This document shows positions 18,401 through 22,290 of a stretch of DNA of 22,290 nucleotides, piece after piece. The stretch covers positions 1 through 22,290 of the forward strand of contig CAZVFX010000117.1 of NCBI GenBank assembly GCA_964626565.1, given 5' to 3'. The translations under genes were made by a program, and so were the position numbers. The DNA is from CAZVFX01 sp964626565. GTDB lineage: Bacteria > Myxococcota_A > UBA9042 > CAIXZC01. The notes under the pieces were generated by a model. That model did no database searches. It worked only from the letters and a program-made list of their open reading frames with translations, and was not told where the DNA came from. Each line of letters starts with the position of its first letter. Within the stretch, counting starts at the first letter, position 1.

Positions 18401-18864
18401 TCATCGCACAGGAGGATGTTGGCTTCAAAAACACAGCCGAATTCAGGGCTGCAATCGTCATCAGTACACTCGTTTTCGTCGTCGCAAACTACCGCGTCGC
18501 CCCCGCCGCATTCGCCGTCCAAACAGACGGTTCCTTCGGTACACAAGTCGAGGTCCTCGCACTCCTCGCCGTCTTTCGCCTGGCCCACTATGCAGGTGCC
18601 GGCGATGGTGTCGCACATGGCCAGGAGGCACGGCCCCGGGTTGGGGAAGGCCGTCTCGCACTCCTCGTTGGATGAACAGGCGAATATATCCGAATCCCCA
18701 ATGTCTTCGGGCAACATCTCAACTGCCACTTCGCCGCTCACGTCGGCTGCAGGAATCTCTCCGGCCACCTCCATCCCCTGGGTACCGCCTGCTGAACCCC
18801 CGCTGCACGAGAAAAAGACGGTGAGACAAGCTGAAAACACGATGGCAAAAGACCTGGCTGACAT
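12451..18864 (-). CDS. Giant Cys/Asp-rich repeat lipoprotein with three C-terminal jelly-roll-like domains
   Basis: This 2137-residue protein starts with a basic-hydrophobic leader ending in TVFFSC (Cys20), which resembles a lipobox, so it is probably an exported lipoprotein. From about residue 60 to 1550 it is a tandem array of units of the form CDDGNxCTxDxCxxxxGC alternating with CDDGDxCTxxDxCxxGxCxG. A double unit is about 50 residues with about eight Cys. This matches the Dictyostelium-type slime-mold repeat (Dicty_CTDC, PF00526) also seen in myxobacteria-like genomes. Four longer modules containing CNGxxxC start near 278, 423, 568 and 1151. The C-terminus holds three homologous domains of about 165-170 residues (near 1558, 1761, 1966), each opening with EDFDxG and closing with GxYxDD. 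They resemble MAM / cleaved-adhesin jelly rolls and are separated by short Cys-rich modules. The ATG is preceded by GGGAGG. The likely role is a disulfide-rigid, possibly calcium-binding surface stalk presenting adhesive tips; function is inferred, not shown. Confidence 0.88.
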   Translation of the reverse strand: MSARSFAIVFSACLTVFFSCSGGSAGGTQGMEVAGEIPAADVSGEVAVEMLPEDIGDSDIFACSSNEECETAFPNPGPCLLAMCDTIAGTCIVGQAKDGEECEDLDLCTEGTVCLDGECGGGDAVVCDDENECTDDDCSPEFGCVFEANILLCDDGNKCTNGDACADGNCGGAAIVCDDDNPCTADSCDENEGCIYEPLEGIIPCDDGDLCTDEDVCDDGDCHGVAIACDDENECTADTCEPESGCVYTPAEGEPCEDNNPCTVDDLCVGEACQSGENVCQCEEDDHCKQFEDGDVCNGTLICVDAECVLAPDSVIECDTSGDTQCTFTVCNPISGACAAISAGYGTPCDDENACTIGETCMQGLCIGGILASCDDDNPCTDDLCEPGSGCVYEAVLDQACDDGDWCTDADYCLDGVCLGGPNSCTCDTDENCLDYDDGNACNGTLSCQEGVCVTPPGSIVECSEPSGPCSQIFCNPYTGICEEDDLPDGLPCDDEDACTMDDICVGGVCVGGEIPCDDEDPCTVDLCHPDLGCAHEPIDEVPCDDLNPCTTNDICQDGVCAGEQDPSLCGECEDDSDCLPMLPPDWDFCNGALKCVDQLCVADPDSIVTCDTSQNSECVLNLCNPETVACELTTLPDGTLCDDGLLCTKNDICTGGECAGVLLGCDDGNSCTDDVCLEDEGGCVFYTNTLPCDDGSACTAGDHCAEGACAGVLVNCDDGNGCTDDLCDADTGCLFEPGSGACDDGDMCTDGDSCIEGECMGEPVSCNDDNLCTDDVCDPDEGCFNYFNDEPCEDGDPCTLADHCAGGECTSGDPPDCDDGNGCSTDYCAEGDCLHKPLTGDLCDDGDVCTDGDQCKDGQCGGAPISCDDQNECTDDACDPEWGCYHTYNSVSCEDGDACTDGDSCVQGQCLGGPAVVCEDGNVCTEDSCESPNGCVFLPVDGGECTDDDVCTGGDTCSGGACVGAMVKLCLDNNPCTLDSCDPVTGCQHQPVSGEECDDGSLCTDMDSCDDGVCTGVPVDCSDDNPCTEDQCDPLQGCFHPPVPDDADIVCDDQDPCSAPDLCVSGQCQGEPVVCDDGNVCTDDWCDQSSGDCMTSPNDEVCDDQNPCTLGDGCAGSVCVGGAWKLCDDSNPCTDDECVPQQGGCVSTPNDECQCQSNADCDDDDNMCNGTPICVDFVCVVDPDQQIVCDGSEDTDCLKSTCNPDTGACEPTAVPDDSPCDDSSMCTTNDRCGQGICVGDQVDCDDGNHCTTDSCLAATGCKHTNNAKPCDDADACTVDDKCGGGVCVGDPFNCDDTNPCTNDVCVAAADGPQCFYQFNSDPCEDGSVCTEQDTCSGGDCIGLEVTCNDGNHCTTDSCDAAQGCIFDPNTLPCDDDDPCTVSDVCADSACAGVPKNCVDNNVCTDDYCEADSGDCAHDFNTVSCNDGNICTEDDQCQQGVCTGADIVCDDGNQCTSDLCEPDSGCVYPPVGGGVICDDGDVCTEGDHCLEGECGGAPVPGCCNEDVECDDAYGCTVDSCVNHACDSSLMDCSDDNECTADYCDAGECFHSSLGEVQVVYFEDFDAGNAPGWDFVVNEGGVAETYWSVDDYRSHSPEHSLYAGNPETHSYDNGIGNATAISPPVALPEGAEAGVGFRRRMIRAADEWADCNYDYLEVGVEVVGGEVVQLVTRVCENTDDFVVSKWDISDYAGQTVRIHVSFRTGDAQFNGGEGAYVDDFTITAGPAPGCCSYDGDCDDDNLCSLDSCDEFTCGFTAEEGSYFAEDFDDGEIATNPSWNPETWHLSTNNLKLNWQVDDERSTNTPFSLYCGDVEHHDYDNGMGEASARTPRVDLPSGTSPKLRFELWSEVAQQGCNNDVFTVVAYSAIWNGLSKVMYTRCNDTEGFQSVEVDLSEWAGQQIYLQFVFDVSPDKNGAEGIYVDDIRVEETGQEPSCCHNNGECDDDDKCTADICEGMEGGGICFNNQVVSYDEDFDDGNADGWLTTSNNMFVSWTVDDHRNKSAPNSLYCGNTVNHTYLGYGAGTVTALTPFVTLDGGNGLSPYAAYDRYTSIYKAENHCLTVSVQTQFPYSSKTLETVCGTSLQNNFGWTAKSYDLSEFNGLSVRLSFVFTFYATWGNDQTSEGVYIDDVEIKYDGCD

Positions 18865-18879
18865 GAACTTCCTCCCTCA

Positions 18880-18893
18880 AACGGCATGCCGTT
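18880..18893. promoter_or_regulatory. 14-base perfect palindrome in the leader of the giant lipoprotein gene
   Basis: AACGGCATGCCGTT is a perfect palindrome. It lies between the candidate -10 (18907-18912) and the ATG at 18864, close to the expected transcript start. It could be an operator for a dimeric repressor, or form a small hairpin with a CATG loop in the mRNA. No regulator gene is nearby. Confidence 0.4.
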
Positions 18894-18906
18894 GAACAAC
18901 ATCGTT

Positions 18907-18935
18907 ACGGTACCGGCCACTCGACGGCAAGTCAA
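18907..18935 (-). promoter_or_regulatory. Candidate promoter of the giant lipoprotein gene
   Basis: Read on the minus strand: TTGACT (18935-18930), a 17-base spacer, then TACCGT (18912-18907). The -35 matches well, but the -10 matches at only three positions. The spacing to the start codon (about 43 bases from the -10) is reasonable. Confidence 0.42.
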
Positions 18936-18970
18936 GTTTCCGCGCCCGCATGCGTACGCTGGCAGGCGAG

Positions 18971-18999
18971 TTGACTTATGGGGAGACGCAATATATGAT
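18971..18999 (+). promoter_or_regulatory. Strong sigma-70-type promoter of the glycan operon
   Basis: TTGACT (18971-18976), exactly 17 bases, then TATGAT (18994-18999): five of six matches in each box and ideal spacing. The transcript would start near 19006, just before a GAGGTGG ribosome site (19011-19017) and the GTG at 19023. This is the best promoter in the window. It is divergent from the lipoprotein promoter 35 bases away. Confidence 0.75.
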
Positions 19000-19022
19000 T
19001 TGCCGAACTTACGAGGTGGACG

Positions 19023-20348
19023 GTGGCCACAGCAGACATTGTCATCATCGGCGCCGGGCTTTCCGGACTGTCGACAGCTCACTACCTGAACCGGGAGTGT
19101 GTAGTGCTGGAACGCGGCACTCGCGCCGGCGGCCTGGCCACCACCAACCGGGAAGGCGACTACTACTTCGACATCACCGGGCACTGGATGCATATGCGGG
19201 ATCCGGAAGTACGAGGACGTTTTTCTCCTCTGCTTGAGATGCCTGAGGTGGTGAGACGCAGCAGCATTTTCACCCGCGGCAGAATGGTGGCCTATCCTTT
19301 TCAGTCGAACCTGAAAGACCTGCCCGACGGGCCGAAGTTGGACTGCCTCCACGGCGCCATGGAGGCGCATATACGGCGGGAAAGACAGCAGACCAATTCT
19401 CAATTATCAGTTTCCAATTCTCAACTCCCTGCAGCGTCCTTTGAGGACTTTGTTCTCCACCATTTTGGGGAGGGGATCGCGCGGGAATTTATGTTCCCTT
19501 ACAATCGAAAACTGTGGGGGGTGGACCCGTCCGAGATCTCTCATGCGTGGTGCCAGCGGTTTGTGCCGGTTCCCGACTTGAAGCAGATACTGGCGGGGGC
19601 GCTCACCGATGAGAACGCCCGAGCGGGCTACAACGCGGCGTTTTCCTACCCTGAAGCGGGCGGAATCGAAGCTTTTGCCGCGGCTGTGGCCGGGCAGGTC
19701 CCGGGCATCGCTTATGACAAACAGGTAGTCGCGGTGCACGCCGGGGAGAAATGGGTCGAGACGGCCGATGGAGAACGTCTGGGCTTTGGCCACCTGGTCT
19801 CCACCATGCCGCTGAAGGAGCTGGCCAGGTGCTGGGTGGACAAGCCGGAAGGCGTGGCCGACGCGGCCGAGAAGTTGCGATGCACCTCGTTGACCTACTA
19901 CGACCTGGGCCTCGACCGGGAAGTTCTGGATGGCCTGCACTGGGTGTACGTGCCGGATCCGGAGAGACCGTTCTACCGTCTGGGCTGCTATTCCAACGCA
20001 CGAGCGTCCATGGCGCCGCCGGGGTGCTCCAGCGTGTATGTAGAACTGTCCGCGGGGCAGGAAGTGGACCACGAAAGCGCGCTTGACGAGGCGCTGGAAG
20101 TTATCTCGCAGATGGGCACCACCGTGGGCCGTGAAAACGTCGCGGTGTGGAAAGTGCGCAACATCGATTATGCATACGTTGTTTACGATATGGCCTACGT
20201 CGCGGCGCGGACCGCTGTGGCGGAGAGCCTGGAGCAAGCCGGGATCCACTCCATCGGCCGGTACGGCAAGTGGGTCTATGCTTCAATGGAAGACGCTTTT
20301 ATCGACGGACGGAATACCGCCGGAAAGATAGCGGAGGACGTTTCATGA
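19023..20348 (+). CDS. FAD-dependent oxidoreductase, protoporphyrinogen oxidase / UDP-galactopyranose mutase-like
   Basis: This 441-residue flavoprotein has an N-terminal Rossmann fold: DIVIIGAGLSGLSTAHYLN from residue 5, with GAGLSG at 10-15, then ERGTRAGGLATT, the second FAD-contact block. The block FGEGIAREFMFPYNRKLWG in the middle is characteristic of the amine-oxidase / protoporphyrinogen oxidase-like and galactopyranose mutase-like group that often sits in polysaccharide clusters. The C-terminal GRYGKWVYASMEDAFIDG is the usual FAD-binding closing motif. The start is GTG at 19023, supported by GAGGTGG five bases upstream and the promoter before it. Its stop overlaps the next start as ATGA, so it forms an operon with the glycosyltransferase. 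About 14 residues (near 124-137) are encoded by an AT-rich 21-base repeat that looks inserted. The likely role is sugar-nucleotide or lipid-linked glycan metabolism; a biosynthetic desaturase is an alternative. Confidence 0.85.
   Translation: MATADIVIIGAGLSGLSTAHYLNRECVVLERGTRAGGLATTNREGDYYFDITGHWMHMRDPEVRGRFSPLLEMPEVVRRSSIFTRGRMVAYPFQSNLKDLPDGPKLDCLHGAMEAHIRRERQQTNSQLSVSNSQLPAASFEDFVLHHFGEGIAREFMFPYNRKLWGVDPSEISHAWCQRFVPVPDLKQILAGALTDENARAGYNAAFSYPEAGGIEAFAAAVAGQVPGIAYDKQVVAVHAGEKWVETADGERLGFGHLVSTMPLKELARCWVDKPEGVADAAEKLRCTSLTYYDLGLDREVLDGLHWVYVPDPERPFYRLGCYSNARASMAPPGCSSVYVELSAGQEVDHESALDEALEVISQMGTTVGRENVAVWKVRNIDYAYVVYDMAYVAARTAVAESLEQAGIHSIGRYGKWVYASMEDAFIDGRNTAGKIAEDVS
19393..19424 (+). 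repeat. In-frame 21-base-period repeat inside the oxidoreductase gene
   Basis: CCAATTCTCAA occurs at 19393-19403 and again at 19414-19424, exactly 21 bases apart. The stretch is much more AT-rich than the gene around it and encodes NSQLSVS followed by NSQL. It sits where the protein family can tolerate a surface loop. It resembles short intergenic repeat sequence captured in frame. Confidence 0.6.
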
Positions 20349-21100
20349 GCAAGAAGAAGGGGAAAGGGGTCATCGACGCGTCTGAGTACACGGACAACCC
20401 GCTGGTAAGCGTTTTGATACCTGTGTACAACGAAGAGGCAATCCTGTACGGCAGTATCGTGGAGTTGGTTGCCCGGATGCATGAATTCGACTTCAACTAC
20501 GAAATCCTCATCTGCGAAAACGGCAGCACGGACAAGACCAAGGAGACGGGGCTCGCGCTGGAACGCAAGTTCCCCCATGTGTCGATGTTCAGCTCCGGCG
20601 AACCCAACTACGGGGCCGCGCTCAGGGAAGGGATCATGCGGGCCCGGGGCAAGTACGTCGTCTGCGACGAAATCGATATCCTCGACGTAGGCTTCTACCG
20701 CCGGGCGCTGGAAGCGCTGGTTTTTGACCAGGCGGACATGGTGGTGGGGTCAAAACTCCACGCCGAATCCCGGGACAAGCGTCCGCTCATGCGGCACACC
20801 GCGTCCATTGGGATCACCGCGCTGCTGAGGATCTTCCTCGGCTTCAAAGGCACCGACACCCACGGTCTCAAGGCCTTCAACCGGGAGCGGATCCTCCCCG
20901 TGGTCCAGCAGTGTATTGTCGACAAGGACCTGTTCGCGTCGGAGTTGGTGATTCGCGCGGAGAGAGGCGAGACCCGGCTGCTGGAACTGCCGGTGGAGAT
21001 TATCGAGAAACGGAAACCCTCCATCAACCTGGTACGCCGGGTTCCCAACGTGCTGATGAATCTAGCCAAGCTGTTTGTTGCAATCAGAATAAAAGGCTGA
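20345..21100 (+). CDS. Family 2 glycosyltransferase, dolichyl-phosphate sugar synthase-like
   Basis: This 251-residue GT-A glycosyltransferase begins with ATG at 20345, overlapping the previous stop by four bases. Although the frame is open upstream, that part lies within the oxidoreductase gene and carries no start signal. LVSVLIPVYNEEAIL (20-34) is the family 2 N-terminal motif, ICENGSTDKT (56-65) corresponds to the nucleotide-binding DGSxD region, and VCDEIDILD (106-114) is the acidic metal-binding segment in place of the usual DxD. No transmembrane helix is visible, so it is a soluble or peripheral enzyme like dolichyl/polyprenyl-phosphate mannosyl or glucosyl transferases. The basic start MSKKKGKG may contact the membrane. 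In this operon it probably transfers a sugar to a lipid carrier or to a glycan that the downstream deacetylase modifies. Confidence 0.9.
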   Translation: MSKKKGKGVIDASEYTDNPLVSVLIPVYNEEAILYGSIVELVARMHEFDFNYEILICENGSTDKTKETGLALERKFPHVSMFSSGEPNYGAALREGIMRARGKYVVCDEIDILDVGFYRRALEALVFDQADMVVGSKLHAESRDKRPLMRHTASIGITALLRIFLGFKGTDTHGLKAFNRERILPVVQQCIVDKDLFASELVIRAERGETRLLELPVEIIEKRKPSINLVRRVPNVLMNLAKLFVAIRIKG

Positions 21101-21130
21101 TCATGCTCGGCACCAACAGTACCCGGAGAG

Positions 21131-21160
21131 CGAGCCCTTCGACTACGCTCAGGATAAACT
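21131..21160 (+). repeat. Candidate dispersed REP-like element
   Basis: The intergenic stretch contains GAGCCCTTCGACTACGCTC (21132-21150) followed by AGGATAAACTC. GAGC and GCTC can pair around the middle. From memory, close variants of GAGCCCTTCGAC...GCTCAGG recur as dispersed intergenic repeats in many environmental bacterial genomes; only one copy lies in this window. Confidence 0.45.
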
Positions 21161-21182
21161 CTGGGCCTGCGGGGCGTTAGGC

Positions 21183-22082
21183 ATGGACCTCTCCAAACCA
21201 GAAGGACTCTTCCTCTCCGTCGATATAGACAGTCTGTATCTATATCTCGAACTGTACGGTGGGGACGCAGACGACGATGCCGACGAGAAGCGCCGGCTTA
21301 TCGAGTTGACCTACGAGGCCGGGGTGGCCCGGTTCGTGCGGTTCTTCGACGAACTGGGAGTACCGGCGGTGTTTTTTGCCGTGGGCCAGGACCTGGCGGT
21401 GGAAGCGGCTGCGTCGGCGCTGTCCGAGGCGGTGGAAGCGGGCCACGTGGCGGGCAACCACACCTTCTCCCATCCCTACGACCTCATCCGCCTTCCTGCA
21501 GACGAGGCGGAGAGCGAGATTGCGCTGGGGCACAAATCCATTGAGGCGGTCACAGGCATTCCCCCGACCATCTTCCGCGCACCGGGGTACAACATGAGCC
21601 GCCGGGAATACCGGACGCTGGAGCGGGCAGGTTACCGCTGGGATTCAAGCCCCTTGCCGTCGTACCCATACCTGATGTTGAAGTATTCGGTGCTGGCCTA
21701 TCTTCGAGCCAGGGGCAAAAGAAGCCGGTCTATCTGGGGCAATCCGCTGATGGCTCTGGGCAAGCGTGCGCCTTATCGCAAGGGGAGTATTACGGTGCTG
21801 CCCAATGCGACGACGCCGTACCTTCGGCTGCCGGTAATCGGCACCGCGCTATCCACCGCGCCCGACCCGCTGTTCAATTTCATGCTGGACCAGATGCGCA
21901 ACGAGCCGTTCATCTCTCTCGAGTTCCACGCGGTAGACTTGATGGAGTTCCAGTTGGACGCCCTTCCGCCCGCGTTAGGCGCGCAGAAGGATCTGCTCAT
22001 TCCGTTGGGCCGGAAAGAGGACCGCTTCCGCCGCTTCATCGGGGAACTGCTAAAGGACCACAAGCCTTTTCTGCCGACTTGA
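21183..22082 (+). CDS. Polysaccharide deacetylase (NodB homology domain)
   Basis: This 299-residue metal-dependent carbohydrate esterase family 4 protein has LSVDID (11-16) as motif 1, with Asp14 and Asp16 instead of the usual adjacent Asp pair. GNHTFSH (91-97) supplies the two zinc-ligand His residues (93, 97), and FRAPGYN (131-137) is motif 3 with its Arg and Pro. There is no signal peptide, so it may act on a cytoplasmic or lipid-linked sugar rather than on cell-wall peptidoglycan. The family removes N- or O-acetyl groups from glycans. The region after motif 3 is longer than in minimal NodB domains. It follows the glycosyltransferase by 82 bases and has only a weak ribosome site (GGGGCG), so it may depend on transcription from the promoter at 18971. 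Family assignment is firm; substrate unknown. Confidence 0.9.
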   Translation: MDLSKPEGLFLSVDIDSLYLYLELYGGDADDDADEKRRLIELTYEAGVARFVRFFDELGVPAVFFAVGQDLAVEAAASALSEAVEAGHVAGNHTFSHPYDLIRLPADEAESEIALGHKSIEAVTGIPPTIFRAPGYNMSRREYRTLERAGYRWDSSPLPSYPYLMLKYSVLAYLRARGKRSRSIWGNPLMALGKRAPYRKGSITVLPNATTPYLRLPVIGTALSTAPDPLFNFMLDQMRNEPFISLEFHAVDLMEFQLDALPPALGAQKDLLIPLGRKEDRFRRFIGELLKDHKPFLPT

Positions 22083-22084
22083 TT

Positions 22085-22104
22085 CCCCGGGCTTACGGCC
22101 GGGG
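22085..22104 (+). terminator. Possible terminator hairpin after the deacetylase gene
   Basis: CCCCGG (22085-22090) pairs with CCGGGG (22099-22104) around an 8-base loop, starting three bases after the stop codon. The following CTATTGTCTTG is only modestly T-rich, so termination efficiency is doubtful. It may equally belong to the repeat-filled region that follows. Confidence 0.4.
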
Positions 22105-22151
22105 CTATTGTCTTGCGTGCCCAGGGGGCCTGATTCGGAATTTGGGGATCG

Positions 22152-22164
22152 CGGGCAATGCCCG
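22152..22164. repeat. Short perfect hairpin CGGGC-AAT-GCCCG
   Basis: A five-base-pair stem with a three-base loop lies in the intergenic repeat region, just upstream of the direct-repeat pair. No T-run follows, so it is listed as a structural repeat, not a terminator. Confidence 0.4.
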
Positions 22165-22173
22165 TCCTCTTGA

Positions 22174-22214
22174 CGTAGATACCCCAAACCAATGAGCAGC
22201 TCCAAAGGAGCAAG
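22174..22214. repeat. Direct repeat unit 1 (41 bases, period 54)
   Basis: The unit starts CGTAGATACC and ends GCTCCAAAGGAGCAAG; the GCTCC-AAA-GGAGC part is a perfect small hairpin. It matches unit 2 at 22228-22268 except for one base. The intervening 13 bases also resemble the sequence before unit 1, so the true period is 54 bases (18 codons). Confidence 0.8.
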
Positions 22215-22227
22215 CCCCGCCTCTCGC

Positions 22228-22268
22228 CGTAGATACCCAAAACCAATGAGCAGCTCCAAAGGAGCAAG
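22228..22268. repeat. Direct repeat unit 2 (41 bases, period 54)
   Basis: Second copy of the 22174-22214 unit with a single mismatch (CCCC versus CCCA in the fifth codon-sized block). It also contains GCTCC-AAA-GGAGC. The array may continue past the right edge in degenerate form. The 13-base spacing is too short for CRISPR. Confidence 0.8.
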
Positions 22269-22290
22269 AGCCAATAGGCTTAATGGAGGC

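Noticed and set aside
20147..20344. 66-codon upstream extension of the glycosyltransferase frame.
   Set aside because: It lies inside the oxidoreductase gene in another frame. The ATG at 20345 has the coupled ATGA overlap and gives a family-typical N-terminus.
22174..22268. CRISPR-like direct repeats.
   Set aside because: Only two units with a 13-base spacer that is itself repeated, and no cas genes.
22050..22274. Minus-strand open frame with an 18-residue repeat (GLAPLELLIG...).
   Set aside because: It is produced by the 54-base direct repeat being a multiple of three. There is no ribosome site or fold, and it overlaps the deacetylase 3' end.

Overview
The window is GC-rich and tightly packed, with a 100-base run of N, so it comes from a draft assembly, quite possibly a metagenome bin. 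It carries 13 protein-coding genes and no tRNA or rRNA gene that I can see. No gene-free stretch exceeds about 210 bases. The gene mix points to a heterotrophic bacterium of the former deltaproteobacterial / Myxococcota-like sphere with an anaerobic or facultative metabolism: a ferredoxin-linked 2-oxoacid oxidoreductase, a B12-type acyl-CoA mutase, a molybdenum-hydroxylase subunit and a giant lipoprotein of slime-mold-type Cys/Asp repeats. This placement is inference; no phylogenetic marker is present.

Region 1 (1-6946, minus strand) is one apparent operon transcribed leftward: hyuA, hyuB, acyl-CoA dehydrogenase, methylmalonyl-CoA mutase large subunit, and the start of a xanthine-dehydrogenase-type FAD subunit that runs off the window. 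Junctions are overlapping or nearly abutting except for about 80 bases before the dehydrogenase. Together they suggest a catabolic route: Mo-dependent hydroxylation and/or ATP-dependent ring opening or carboxylation (HyuAB), then acyl-CoA oxidation and a carbon-skeleton rearrangement. The substrate cannot be read from the sequence. The N run in the dehydrogenase gene is flanked by two identical 55-base copies; merging them restores one open 375-codon gene, so the gap is an assembly artefact.

Region 2 (7112-10105) holds a small protein resembling the L-2-amino-thiazoline-4-carboxylate hydrolase family, divergent from hyuA, and the convergent pair iorA-iorB (indolepyruvate:ferredoxin oxidoreductase), joined by an ATGA overlap. 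Divergent from iorA is a 714-residue POT-family peptide transporter (10310-12454) with an unusual soluble domain of about 160 residues in its middle. Peptide import followed by oxidation of aromatic 2-oxoacids is a plausible link.

Region 3 (12451-18864, minus) is a single 2137-codon gene for a secreted lipoprotein built from roughly thirty 50-residue double units of Cys/Asp-rich repeats, four longer Cys modules, and three C-terminal jelly-roll-like domains. Its stop codon overlaps the transporter's stop codon tail to tail.

Region 4 (18971-22290, plus) starts with the best promoter in the window (TTGACT-N17-TATGAT) and encodes a glycan-type operon: a FAD-dependent oxidoreductase of the protoporphyrinogen oxidase / UDP-galactopyranose mutase-like group, a family 2 glycosyltransferase and a NodB-type polysaccharide deacetylase. 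The end of the window is filled with short hairpins and a 54-base-period direct repeat.

Four start regions (hyuA, iorA, the giant lipoprotein, the oxidoreductase) share a TTGACTT -35 box at a sensible distance from a -10-like hexamer, which suggests ordinary housekeeping-sigma promoters. No regulator gene is present in the window.
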